Positions 54,230 to 61,869 of a stretch of DNA of 64,000 nt are shown here, piece by piece. Below the pieces are notes generated by a model that did no database searches, had not been told where the DNA came from, and was given only the letters and a program-made list of their open reading frames with translations. The stretch lies in NCBI RefSeq assembly GCF_004795055.1, contig NZ_SSBJ01000007.1, forward strand, positions 206,293-270,292, written 5' to 3'. Position numbers and translations under genes: made by a program. Origin of the DNA: Streptomyces sp. A1136. GTDB lineage: Bacteria; Actinomycetota; Actinomycetes; Streptomycetales; Streptomycetaceae. Each line of letters opens with the position of its first letter. Position 1 is the first letter of the stretch.

Positions 54230-54958
54230 TCAGACGTCGGCCGAGGTGGGCAGCGGGATCCGGTCCTCCGTGCGGCCGAGCACGGTGAGCTGGTGCAGCT
54301 CGACGAAGTACAGCTTCCACAGCCAGTAGACGTGGTCGAGGTGCTCGACGACCTTCTGTTCGTCCGCGTCGGTGGTGACCAGGGTGGACATCACCCGCCA
54401 CACGAAGTCGTCGTGGTCGTCGTCGAGGTCGGTGTTGACGTGGGCGCGCGCGCCCTTGACGTTCTCCTGGCCGAGGACGCTCTCCAGGTTGTCCAGCCAT
54501 TCGGGCTGGGTACGCGTGGTCACGTACTCCACGAAGTAGACGCTGGTGATCAGCGCGAGCGGACTGTCCTCGAATTCCATGCCGTATTGGAGGTATCCGG
54601 TGAGCAGCTTGGTGGAGAGCATCGGCTCGGTGGAGTAGATCTGGTCCTTGGTGACCCCGACCTTCGCGAGGTCCGCGGCGAACAGCCGGTCGTGCAGCAT
54701 CTCGTCATCGGTGTAGTGGGCCCACGCCTTGGCCTGCACCGGGTCGACCTTCGTGAAGTACTTGATGGCCAGCGCGTCGATGGTCCGCTTGCGGCGCAGC
54801 CGCAGGATGGTCTCGATGTTGTGGCGCTTGTAGTAGTCCAGGTTGAGTTCGGCGGCGTTCTTCTGGTGCTGGGCGAACGGCACCGTCTCGTAGAAGTCCT
54901 TGATGTAGGTGTCGAGGATCGCGTCGACCCGCTTGCGCAGTTCGGGGTTGACCGTCAT
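54230..54958 (-). CDS. Probable haem-oxygenase-like diiron enzyme (iron-containing redox enzyme family)
   Basis: The ATG at 54958 behind GGAGGGAAGC gives 242 residues, all helical. Candidate iron ligands are Glu86 and His89 (DDEMLHDRLFAADL), Glu144 (YFVEYVTTRTQ), and His173, Asp177 and His182 (HVNTDLDDDHDD), an arrangement close to the H-x3-D-x2-H third helix of haem-oxygenase-like diiron oxidases such as SznF and CADD. That superfamily does N-oxygenation, C-C cleavage and desaturation of amino acids. The last spacing differs by two residues, so the ligand set is inferred. It is the likely oxidative tailoring enzyme. Confidence 0.7.
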   Translation of the reverse strand: MTVNPELRKRVDAILDTYIKDFYETVPFAQHQKNAAELNLDYYKRHNIETILRLRRKRTIDALAIKYFTKVDPVQAKAWAHYTDDEMLHDRLFAADLAKVGVTKDQIYSTEPMLSTKLLTGYLQYGMEFEDSPLALITSVYFVEYVTTRTQPEWLDNLESVLGQENVKGARAHVNTDLDDDHDDFVWRVMSTLVTTDADEQKVVEHLDHVYWLWKLYFVELHQLTVLGRTEDRIPLPTSADV

Positions 54959-54996
54959 GGGCTTGCTTCCCTCCTGTGGGGCCAGTGGCCGTGGGG

Positions 54997-56085
54997 TCAG
55001 TGGCAGCCGCAACTCGCGCTGGAGACGCGCTGCATCCGGCCGCGGCGCACCGCTTTGCGGGCGCCGAGTACGGGGGTTCCGTCCGATGTCAGCAGGGAAC
55101 TGCGGGGGCAGAGGAAGGCCAGGGCGAAGCGCGTGGCCGGGGTGATCCCCAGTCCGAGGTTGACCACGCCGGCCGTGGCTCCGTACACCTCGTTGGGCCC
55201 GCAGTTCGCCGGTATGACCTCCGTGGCGGTGTTGATCGCGAAGCCGAGTTCCCAGATGACCCGGTAACGGGGGTCGTCGGTGAGGAGCTTGTCCAGCTCC
55301 TCGGCGGCCGGCGCGGCGGCCGGGGTCTGCGGGGTGACGCCCTCGATGGTTCCGGCGCTCACGTGGAGCGTCACGGCGTTCGAGACGAGCGGGGAGAGCG
55401 CGTCGAACAGCCTTCGCTGCTCGTCGCCGTCGGCGGGGTCCGCGTGCCGGTGGACGATCGGCCACCCGCGCAGCGTCAGGTCCCCGTGGAGCCCGAGCAG
55501 GCGGGCGTCCGGCTCGAAGGTGGTGATCTCGGCGGCGGTCACGCTCAGTTTGCCGGACGGGAAGATCTGTTGATCGCCGGGCTCCAGGACGCCCGCCTGT
55601 TGGTTCCAGACGCAGTCGCCCGCCGTGTGGTCGAACTCGGCTTCCGTTCCCGAGGCGTCGTCGACGATCGTCAACCGTTCGCTGTCCCCGACGAGGTCGA
55701 AGAACTCCTCCGCCGCGGCGGCCTGTCGGGCCACGTCGGTCTTGGCCGCGGTACGCAGGAAGTAGCGGACGTGCTCGTCGGTGAGCGGGGTGGAGCCGGC
55801 CGGCAGCACGGCCAGCTTGCGCGCGCCCAACTCCTGCGGGCTCGGCGAGTCGAGGAAGCGCCCCGGGCAGACGGCCAGGACGTGCGCGTCCGGCGGGGCC
55901 TGCTCGGCGATGAGGGTGCCCAGACGTGTGCCGCGCGGCAGGGTCAGGTGGTCCACGCGGGAATACCCGTCACCGGGGAGCAGGGAGAGGGGCTCGCCGC
56001 CGTCCTCGGTCGTGATCAGACAGAACGTCTCTACCGGCTCGCCGAATTGACCGAAGTCGTCTGTGGTGAGATCCAGCGGTGACAC
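54997..56085 (-). CDS. Degenerate M29-aminopeptidase-like protein (paralogue A)
   Basis: The GTG at 56085, behind GGGAGTGCGCCC, gives 362 residues. It aligns along its length with paralogue B (QFGEPVETFCLITT, VWNQQAGVLEPGDQQIFPSG, LTLRGWPIVH, YRVIWELG, GPNEVYG, GLGITP). Where B has the expected M29 metal ligands, A has Lys179, Ala305, Asn309, Ala321 and Ala323; only Glu279 remains. It is therefore probably not a peptidase but a binding or partner subunit. The C-terminus ends SSASCGCH, a possible metal-binding or redox tail absent from B. Confidence 0.75.
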   Translation of the reverse strand: MSPLDLTTDDFGQFGEPVETFCLITTEDGGEPLSLLPGDGYSRVDHLTLPRGTRLGTLIAEQAPPDAHVLAVCPGRFLDSPSPQELGARKLAVLPAGSTPLTDEHVRYFLRTAAKTDVARQAAAAEEFFDLVGDSERLTIVDDASGTEAEFDHTAGDCVWNQQAGVLEPGDQQIFPSGKLSVTAAEITTFEPDARLLGLHGDLTLRGWPIVHRHADPADGDEQRRLFDALSPLVSNAVTLHVSAGTIEGVTPQTPAAAPAAEELDKLLTDDPRYRVIWELGFAINTATEVIPANCGPNEVYGATAGVVNLGLGITPATRFALAFLCPRSSLLTSDGTPVLGARKAVRRGRMQRVSSASCGCH

Positions 56086-56117
56086 GGGCGCACTCCCTAG
56101 TGAAAGACGACGAGAAC

Positions 56118-56151
56118 CCCGTGGCGGGGCATTTGAATGCCCCGCCACGGG
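56118..56151 (-). terminator. Perfect 16-bp-arm hairpin after the short peptide gene
   Basis: CCCGTGGCGGGGCATT and AATGCCCCGCCACGGG are exact reverse complements separated by TG. The hairpin starts 7 bp after the peptide stop codon and ends before the ribosome binding site of paralogue A. With no T-tract and genes continuing beyond it, it is likely a partial terminator or mRNA-stabilising stem that raises peptide expression over the enzymes. Confidence 0.8.
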
Positions 56152-56158
56152 TCGGTAC

Positions 56159-56215
56159 TCAGCCCAGGAGCGTGCCCAGGTAGTTGCGGTTCTTCTGCAC
56201 CTTGATCTTCTTCAT
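56159..56215 (-). CDS. 18-residue precursor or carrier peptide (MKKIKVQKNRNYLGTLLG)
   Basis: The ATG at 56215 is followed by 17 sense codons and TGA at 56161-56159. AGGAGGTGACTGTC precedes it: AGGAGGTGA is a perfect match to the 16S anti-Shine-Dalgarno sequence, 8 nt from the ATG, the best site in the window. The peptide is basic at the N-terminus (five Lys/Arg in the first ten residues) and hydrophobic at the C-terminus (YLGTLLG), with no Cys, Ser or Trp. It begins 34 bp after the M29-like gene B and is followed by a strong hairpin. It could be a RiPP precursor or a peptide carrier. An upstream attenuation leader is unlikely as it lies mid-operon. Confidence 0.72.
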   Translation of the reverse strand: MKKIKVQKNRNYLGTLLG

Positions 56216-56249
56216 GACAGTCACCTCCTGTTGAATGGATTCCTCATAT

Positions 56250-57350
56250 TCACCCCGTACGGTCGGGGGACGGTCGGTTCCGCTGGTCCGCGGTGACGAC
56301 CCTCTCCACCGTGGGGTGGTCCGGGTGGCCGATCAGCGCCAGTCCATTGCTCGTGAGGACGCGCGTGTCGGGCGAAATGATGTCCAGGTGGTATTGGGTG
56401 TACGGAGTGAGCCCGAGACCGTAGTGGAGGCAGCCTTCCGTGCCGCCGTACACCTCGTTCATGGCGTGGTTGCCGGGCAGGATGTCGAGGGAGGTGTTGA
56501 GGGCGTGACCGATCTCCCACACGATGCGGTAGCGGGAGTCCACCGCGAACATCTGCTCCAACATCGACACGGCGGGCTCTGCCCCCGGGTCCAGTGCCTC
56601 CAGCCGCGTGATCCTGCCGTCCTCGACCCGGGCCTTGATGGCGTGGTCGCGCATCGCCCAGAGCCTCGCGTGAATGCGGGCCTGGTCGGCGCGTGAGAAG
56701 GACGGGGTCCCGTTGTGCAGGATCGGGTAGCCGCGCAGCGTGATCTCGCCTTCCAACGGCAGTTTCAGGGCCTCGTCGAACTCCCTGATCTCCACCGGCA
56801 GCACGCTGATCTCGCCGGACGGCACGATCTGCTGGTCGCCCCATTCGAGCGGGCCGGCCTGTTGGTTCCACACCAGGCCGTCGCGCAGATGGTCGAGTAC
56901 CGCTCGGGTGCCGTGCACGGGGTCGGCGTAGACCAGGTGGTCGGCCTCCTCGGCGAGTTCGAAGAAGGTGTCGCAGAACGCCGCCTGCTCGGCCGATGAG
57001 GTCCGCTCCATGACGCCGAGGAAGTGCCGGATCTCGTCGAGGGTGGTCGGCGTCGAATTGCAGGCCATTCCCATGATCTTCCGCTGCCCCACCAGATCGG
57101 GGTCCGGGGACGCGAAGAACCGGTGGGGCGATACGACCAGGATGTGGGCGGGTTCCGGGATCCGCTTTTCGAGGAGGTCCTCGAAACGGTCACCCTGGCC
57201 CATCGGGATCGTGAGGTAATTCTTGTACGCGGCGGATTCCACGATCTCGAACCGGTCGACCAACTCGGGGTTGGTGACCAGACAGAAGGTGCTTCCCGTG
57301 GCCTCCCCGAATTGGCTGAAGCGCCCCGGATCGATGGATATCCGTGTCAT
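56250..57350 (-). CDS. M29-aminopeptidase-like protein with intact metal ligands (paralogue B)
   Basis: The ATG at 57350 behind GGGAGTGATC gives 366 residues. The C-terminal half resembles M29 (AmpS/aminopeptidase T) peptidases: PSGEI (Glu180), VWEIG (Glu279), GTEGCLHYGLG (Glu305, His309) and YHLDII (His321, Asp323), matching the expected E, E, DENASxH and HxD ligand series. It may cleave N-terminal residues from the short peptide or only bind it through the same pocket. It is first gene of the eight-gene operon (57350-49534) behind copy 2 of the shared box. Confidence 0.75.
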   Translation of the reverse strand: MTRISIDPGRFSQFGEATGSTFCLVTNPELVDRFEIVESAAYKNYLTIPMGQGDRFEDLLEKRIPEPAHILVVSPHRFFASPDPDLVGQRKIMGMACNSTPTTLDEIRHFLGVMERTSSAEQAAFCDTFFELAEEADHLVYADPVHGTRAVLDHLRDGLVWNQQAGPLEWGDQQIVPSGEISVLPVEIREFDEALKLPLEGEITLRGYPILHNGTPSFSRADQARIHARLWAMRDHAIKARVEDGRITRLEALDPGAEPAVSMLEQMFAVDSRYRIVWEIGHALNTSLDILPGNHAMNEVYGGTEGCLHYGLGLTPYTQYHLDIISPDTRVLTSNGLALIGHPDHPTVERVVTADQRNRPSPDRTG

Positions 57351-57424
57351 GATCACTCCCGTCATGGCCTGTCCGACCTGCCCTCGCCGTGGTCACTACT
57401 GTGGCTTTCGGGAGCTGTCGCGCG

Positions 57425-57442
57425 CCATAGGACCTTTGTCCC
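57425..57442 (-). promoter_or_regulatory. Shared cluster box, copy 2
   Basis: CCATAGGACCTTTGTCCC (plus strand) with GGAC-N4-GTCC arms lies 75 bp upstream of the first gene of the peptide operon and 111 bp upstream of the divergent NUDIX gene. It matches copy 1 (49445-49462) at 15 of 18 positions and is the best candidate operator of the cluster LuxR protein. Confidence 0.6.
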
Positions 57443-57552
57443 TGGGAAATTCGCCATTCCCCGACGGGGTTTCACACCGCGAACGGCCTTCCTCCGGCAC
57501 GACGTGCGAGGCTACGGATGCCGGACCGCCCCCCATCGAGAGCAGGCACGAC

Positions 57553-58083
57553 ATGCGCTGGACCGTTCACGGCGAGCGGACGATTCTCGACACCCCCTGG
57601 GTACGGCTCCGCTCGCTCGACGTGGAGCGGCCGGACGGCGCCCGTGTCCCCTACGAGGTCGTGCGCCTGCGGGACCTGGCCGTGACGGCTGCCGTCGACG
57701 ACCGGCGACGGGTCCTGATGATGTGGCGCCACCGCTTCGTCACGGACACCTGGGCCTGGGAGCTGCCCATGGGGCTGGTGGAGGACGGCGAGGACCCCGA
57801 GGCCGCCGCCGCCCGGGAGCTGGAGGAGGAGACCGGGTGGCGGCCGGCGGCCGTGCGGGAGCTGCTCTACGCGGAACCCGCCGCCGGGATCACCGATTCC
57901 CGACACTTCGTGTTCCGCGCCGACGGGGTGCGGCGCGTGGGCGAGCCCACGGAGCGCAACGAGTCGGACCGGGTGGAGTGGATCCCCCTCTCCGACGTCC
58001 CCGGGATGATCGCCCGGCGGGAGATCGTCAGCAGCGCGACGCTGGTCGGCGTGATGGCGTTGCTGATGGACCCGCGGGCCTGA
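57553..58083 (+). CDS. NUDIX hydrolase
   Basis: The ATG at 57553 gives 176 residues. The NUDIX box is canonical: GLVEDGEDPEAAAA then RELEEETGW (G-x5-E-x7-RE-U-x-EE-x-G-U). RVLMMWRHRFVTDTWAWELP before the box and the late ERNESDRVEWIP fit ADP-ribose pyrophosphatase-like NUDIX proteins. It is divergent from the peptide operon and shares its promoter region, but nothing else links it to the cluster. Confidence 0.93.
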   Translation: MRWTVHGERTILDTPWVRLRSLDVERPDGARVPYEVVRLRDLAVTAAVDDRRRVLMMWRHRFVTDTWAWELPMGLVEDGEDPEAAAARELEEETGWRPAAVRELLYAEPAAGITDSRHFVFRADGVRRVGEPTERNESDRVEWIPLSDVPGMIARREIVSSATLVGVMALLMDPRA

Positions 58084-58129
58084 GAGGCGCGGGCCTGAGC
58101 CCCGGCGGCGCTCCCCCGGGGCCGCGCCG

Positions 58130-59146
58130 TCAGGTGCCGAGCGCCGGGATGACCTCCCGCCCGTACGTGTCGATCACGTCCTCCCTGGCGTCGTGCATGG
58201 CGTACACGGCGAACTGGTCCACGCCGAGGGCGCGCAGGGCGCGGAGCTTCTCGATGTGGGCCTCGACCGGGCCGAGCAGGCAGAAGCGGTCGACGATCTC
58301 GTCCGGAACGAAGTCGGTGGACGGGTTCCCGGCGCGGCCGTGGTGGCTGTAGTCGTAGCCGCCCCGGGCCTTGATGTACTCGGTGAGGGCGTCCGGGACC
58401 ATCGAGGAGTGTTCACCGTAGCGGGAGACGAGGTCGGCGACGTGGTTGCCGACCATGCCGCCGAACCAGCGGCACTGGTCCCGCGCGTGGGCCAGCGCCC
58501 GCACCGAGTCGTCAGCCGTGACGTACGCCGGGGCCGCCACGCAGATGGTGACCGCGTCCGGGTCGCGACCCGCCCGGGCGGCGGCCTCGCGGACCGCCTT
58601 GATCATCCACTCGGTGAGGCAGGGGTCGGCGAGCTGGAGGATGAACCCGTCCGCCTTCTGCCCTGCCAGGGCGAGGGCCTTGGGCCCGTAGGCGGCCATC
58701 CAGACGGGGAGTTTGCCGTCCTTGATCCAGGGGATGCGGATCGGGTTGCCGTCGACCTCGGCCTCGCGGCCCTCCGCGAGGTCGCGGATCACCTCGATGG
58801 CCTCCCCCAGGCGGGCCAGCGTGTTGGGCTTGCGGCCCGCGACCCGCATCGCGGAGTCGCCGCGGCCGATCCCGCAGATCGTGCGGTTGCCGTACATGTC
58901 GTTGAGGGTGGCGAAGGTGGAGGCGGTCACCTCCCAGGTCCGGGTTCCCGGGTTGGTGACCATCGGTCCGACGTGGAGCTTTTGGGTGTTGGCGAGGATC
59001 TGGCTGTAGATGACGAAGGGCTCCTGCCACAGGACCGCCGAGTCGAAGGTCCAGCCGTAGCGGAAGCCGCCCCGCTCGGCGCGTTTCATCAGGCTGATGA
59101 CCTGCGAGGCGGGCGGGTCTGTTTGCAGGACGAGACCGAAGTCCAT
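58130..59146 (-). CDS. LLM-class flavin/F420-dependent oxidoreductase
   Basis: The 338-residue protein starts at the ATG at 59146 behind AAGGAGCCGTG. It is a luciferase-like TIM barrel: WTFDSAVLWQEPFVIYSQILANT, GPMVTNPGTRTWEVTASTFATLNDM, RTICGIGRGDSA and PVWMAAYGPKALALAGQKADGF. From memory this is the TIGR03842-type F420-dependent subgroup that travels with hydantoinase/dihydropyrimidinase genes. It ends the four-gene operon with the dihydropyrimidinase, aminotransferase and nitrilase genes and may act on the pyrimidine ring or a breakdown product. Confidence 0.88.
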   Translation of the reverse strand: MDFGLVLQTDPPASQVISLMKRAERGGFRYGWTFDSAVLWQEPFVIYSQILANTQKLHVGPMVTNPGTRTWEVTASTFATLNDMYGNRTICGIGRGDSAMRVAGRKPNTLARLGEAIEVIRDLAEGREAEVDGNPIRIPWIKDGKLPVWMAAYGPKALALAGQKADGFILQLADPCLTEWMIKAVREAAARAGRDPDAVTICVAAPAYVTADDSVRALAHARDQCRWFGGMVGNHVADLVSRYGEHSSMVPDALTEYIKARGGYDYSHHGRAGNPSTDFVPDEIVDRFCLLGPVEAHIEKLRALRALGVDQFAVYAMHDAREDVIDTYGREVIPALGT

Positions 59147-59155
59147 CACGGCTCC

Positions 59156-60556
59156 TTACAGGTACTGGCAGGTCGAGCGGGGGACGAAGGCCCCGTGACC
59201 GGCCCGGCCGGTGTACTCGCGCCGGTCGATGACGAGTTCCCCGCGCGAGAGCACCGTGTCGACGCGCCCGGTGATCCGCTTGCCCTCGTACGCCGAGTAG
59301 TCCACGTTCATGTGGTGCGTCTCGGCGGAGATGACCTGCTCGGCATGCGGATCGTAGAGCACGATGTCGGCGTCGGAGCCCGGCGCGATGGTGCCTTTCT
59401 TGGGGTAGAGGCCGAACATCCGGGCCGGGGTCGCGCAGGCGATCTCGATCCAGCGCCGGCGGGTGATGTGCCCGTCCAGGACGGCCTGGTGCAGGAGGTC
59501 CATGCGGTTCTCCACCCCGGGCAGGCCGTTGGGGATCTTCGAGAAGTCACCGCGGCCGAGCTCCTTCTGGCCCCGGAAGCAGAAGGGGCAGTGGTCGGTG
59601 GAGACCACCTGGAGGTCGTTGGTGCGCAGCCCCCGCCACAGCGCGGCCTGGTGCTCGCGTGGCCTCAGGGGGGTGGAGCAGACGTACTTGGCGCCCTGGA
59701 AGTCCGGCTCCGCCAGGTTGTCGGTGGACAGGAACAGGTATTGCGGGCAGGTCTCCCCGAACACCGGCAGGCCCTTGTCGCGGGCGGCGGCCAGCTCGGC
59801 GACCGCCTCCTCGGCCGAGACGTGGACGACGTACAGCGGGGAGCCGGCCACCCGGGCGAGTTGGATGGCGCGGTGGGTGGCCTCGGCTTCGAGGAGGACC
59901 TTGCGGACCTCGCCGTGGTGGCGGGGGTCCGTCTCGCCGCGCGCCAGGGCCTGTTCGACGAGGACGTCGATCGCGATGCCGTTCTCGGCGTGCATCATGA
60001 TCAGTCCGCCGTTGCCGGAGGCCCGCTGCATCGCGCGCAGGATCTGGCCGTCGTCGCTGTAGAAGACCCCCGGATAGGCCATGAACAGCTTGAAGGAGGT
60101 GACGCCTTCGCCGACGAGGTGGTCCATCTCCTTGAGCGTGCCCTCGTTGACGTCGGAGAGGATCATGTGGAAGGCGTAGTCGATCGCGCACCGGCCGTCG
60201 GCCTTGTCGTACCAGGTGTCGAGCCCGGCGCGCAGGGAGCGGCCGACGCTTTGCACGGCGAAGTCGACGATGGTGGTGGTGCCGCCCCAGGCGGCCGCCC
60301 TGGTGCCCGTCTCGAAGGTGTCCGAGGCGGCGGTGCCGCCGAAGGGAAGCTCCATGTGGGTGTGGGCGTCGACGCCGCCGGGGATGACGTACTTCCCGCT
60401 CGCGTCGATCGTGGTCTGCGCCGTCCAGCCGTCGGCGACCTGTGAGCCGTGGGCCGCGAGGGCGACGACGCGGCCGTTCTCGATCAGGACGTCCGCGTGC
60501 AGTTCGTCGGCGGCCGTGACGACGAGTCCGCCGCGGATCAGGGTGCGGGTGCTCAT
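59156..60556 (-). CDS. Dihydropyrimidinase / D-hydantoinase
   Basis: The 466-residue amidohydrolase shows the dinuclear metal site: DAHTHME (two His), SFKLFMAYPG (Lys that becomes carbamylated), MHAENG, VHVSAEEAV and STDHCPF (Asp). It hydrolyses dihydrouracil or hydantoins to N-carbamoyl amino acids. The nitrilase-like gene two positions upstream is the next enzyme in that route. The length and motif spacing are normal for the family. Confidence 0.95.
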   Translation of the reverse strand: MSTRTLIRGGLVVTAADELHADVLIENGRVVALAAHGSQVADGWTAQTTIDASGKYVIPGGVDAHTHMELPFGGTAASDTFETGTRAAAWGGTTTIVDFAVQSVGRSLRAGLDTWYDKADGRCAIDYAFHMILSDVNEGTLKEMDHLVGEGVTSFKLFMAYPGVFYSDDGQILRAMQRASGNGGLIMMHAENGIAIDVLVEQALARGETDPRHHGEVRKVLLEAEATHRAIQLARVAGSPLYVVHVSAEEAVAELAAARDKGLPVFGETCPQYLFLSTDNLAEPDFQGAKYVCSTPLRPREHQAALWRGLRTNDLQVVSTDHCPFCFRGQKELGRGDFSKIPNGLPGVENRMDLLHQAVLDGHITRRRWIEIACATPARMFGLYPKKGTIAPGSDADIVLYDPHAEQVISAETHHMNVDYSAYEGKRITGRVDTVLSRGELVIDRREYTGRAGHGAFVPRSTCQYL

Positions 60557-60570
60557 GTACGTGTCCCTCG

Positions 60571-61869
60571 CTACCGGTTCAGACCGCGCAGGGCCTGTTC
60601 GAGGATCTCGGCGCCCTCTTCCGCCTCCGCGACGGTGAGGGAGAGCGGCGGCGCGATGCGCAGCACGCTGGTGTCGTGGCCGCCGCCCTTGCCGAGCAGC
60701 AGGCCCCCGGCGCGGGCGGCCTCCAGTACGGCGGCGGCCGCCCGCGGGTCGGCCTCGTCGGTGCCGGGCCGCGTGAGCTCCAGCCCGGCCATCAGGCCCC
60801 GGCCGCGCACCTCCCGCACGGCTGGCACGCCGGCGGCGATGGCCCGGAGCCGCTCCAGGAGCAGACCGCCGACGCGGCGGGCGTTGCCCTGGAGGTCGTG
60901 CTCCAGCAGGTACCCGAGGTTCGCGACGCCGGCCGCCATGGTGACCGGGGAGCCGCCGAAGGTGGAGATCGAGTTCGAGTCGAGGCAGTTCATCACCTCG
61001 GAGCGGGCCACGACGCCGCCGATGGACATGCCGTTGCCGATGCCCTTGGCGAAGGTGAGGATGTCCGGCGGGCCGTTCTGGGCATGGGCCTGCCAGCCCC
61101 AGAAGTGTTCGCCGGTGCGGCCCCAGCCGGTCTGCACCTCGTCGCTGATCCAGAGGATGCCGTGCCGGTCGAGGACCTCGCGGAACGCGCCGTAGAGGCC
61201 GTCGGGCGGGGAGGTGAACCCGCCGACTCCCTGGATCGGTTCGGCGATCAGGGCGGCCACCCCGCCGCGGGCCTGGCCCAGTACGTCTTCCAGGTCGGCG
61301 ACGGCCGCCTCGGTGAACGCGGCGTCGCCGAGGTGGGCGAAGGGGCCGCGGGTGCGGACCGCGCCGTGGACGTAGTACGTCTGGAGCGGCGAGAGGCTGG
61401 TCGGGGACCAGCCGCGGTTGCCGGTGATGGAGACGGTGGAGAAGGAGCGCCCGTGGTAGCTGTTGCGCATCGCCAGGATCTGGTTGGAGCGGCGGTACGT
61501 CGTCGCGAGCAGCAGGGCCGTGTCGTTGGCCTCGGTACCGGAGGTGGTGAAGAAGACCCTGGCGTCGGGGATGCCGGAGAGGGCGGCGACCCGCTCGGCC
61601 AGCTCGACCATGGGGCGGTTCAGGTACAGGGTGGAGGAGTGGATGATCCGCCCGGCCTGTTCGGCGACGGCCTTGGTGACCTCGGGCAGGGCGTGCGCGG
61701 TCATCGTGGTGAGGATGCCGCCGAAGAAGTCGAGGTAGCGGTTGCCGTCGGCGTCCCAGACGTGGCGGCCCTCGCCGTGGGTGAGCTCGATGGGGCGCTC
61801 GTAGTAGAGCGTGAGCCAGTCCGGGAGGACGGCGTGGTGGCGACTGTGCAGGGGGATCGGATTGCTCAC
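60571..61869 (-). CDS. Class III aminotransferase (beta-alanine:oxo-acid type)
   Basis: The GTG at 61869 overlaps the nitrilase stop by 4 bp. The 432-residue protein has TTSGTEANDTALLLA, the PLP-contacting ISDEVQTGWGRTG and the Schiff-base Lys in LTFAKGIGNG. It is like AGXT2/beta-alanine-pyruvate aminotransferases. In this operon it should remove the amino group of beta-alanine (or 3-aminoisobutyrate) released by the carbamoyl hydrolase. Confidence 0.93.
   Translation of the reverse strand: MSNPIPLHSRHHAVLPDWLTLYYERPIELTHGEGRHVWDADGNRYLDFFGGILTTMTAHALPEVTKAVAEQAGRIIHSSTLYLNRPMVELAERVAALSGIPDARVFFTTSGTEANDTALLLATTYRRSNQILAMRNSYHGRSFSTVSITGNRGWSPTSLSPLQTYYVHGAVRTRGPFAHLGDAAFTEAAVADLEDVLGQARGGVAALIAEPIQGVGGFTSPPDGLYGAFREVLDRHGILWISDEVQTGWGRTGEHFWGWQAHAQNGPPDILTFAKGIGNGMSIGGVVARSEVMNCLDSNSISTFGGSPVTMAAGVANLGYLLEHDLQGNARRVGGLLLERLRAIAAGVPAVREVRGRGLMAGLELTRPGTDEADPRAAAAVLEAARAGGLLLGKGGGHDTSVLRIAPPLSLTVAEAEEGAEILEQALRGLNR

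Noticed and set aside
57230..57245. Similarity between KNYLTIPMG in the M29-like protein B and RNYLGTLLG of the short peptide
   Set aside because: The match is too short to separate from chance and lies in a different structural context.
42582..57350. Assignment of the cluster to lanthipeptide, graspetide, lasso or PEARL-type pathways
   Set aside because: No LanB/LanM/LanC, lasso cyclase or PEARL ligase is encoded, and the peptide lacks Cys/Ser and acidic acceptor residues.
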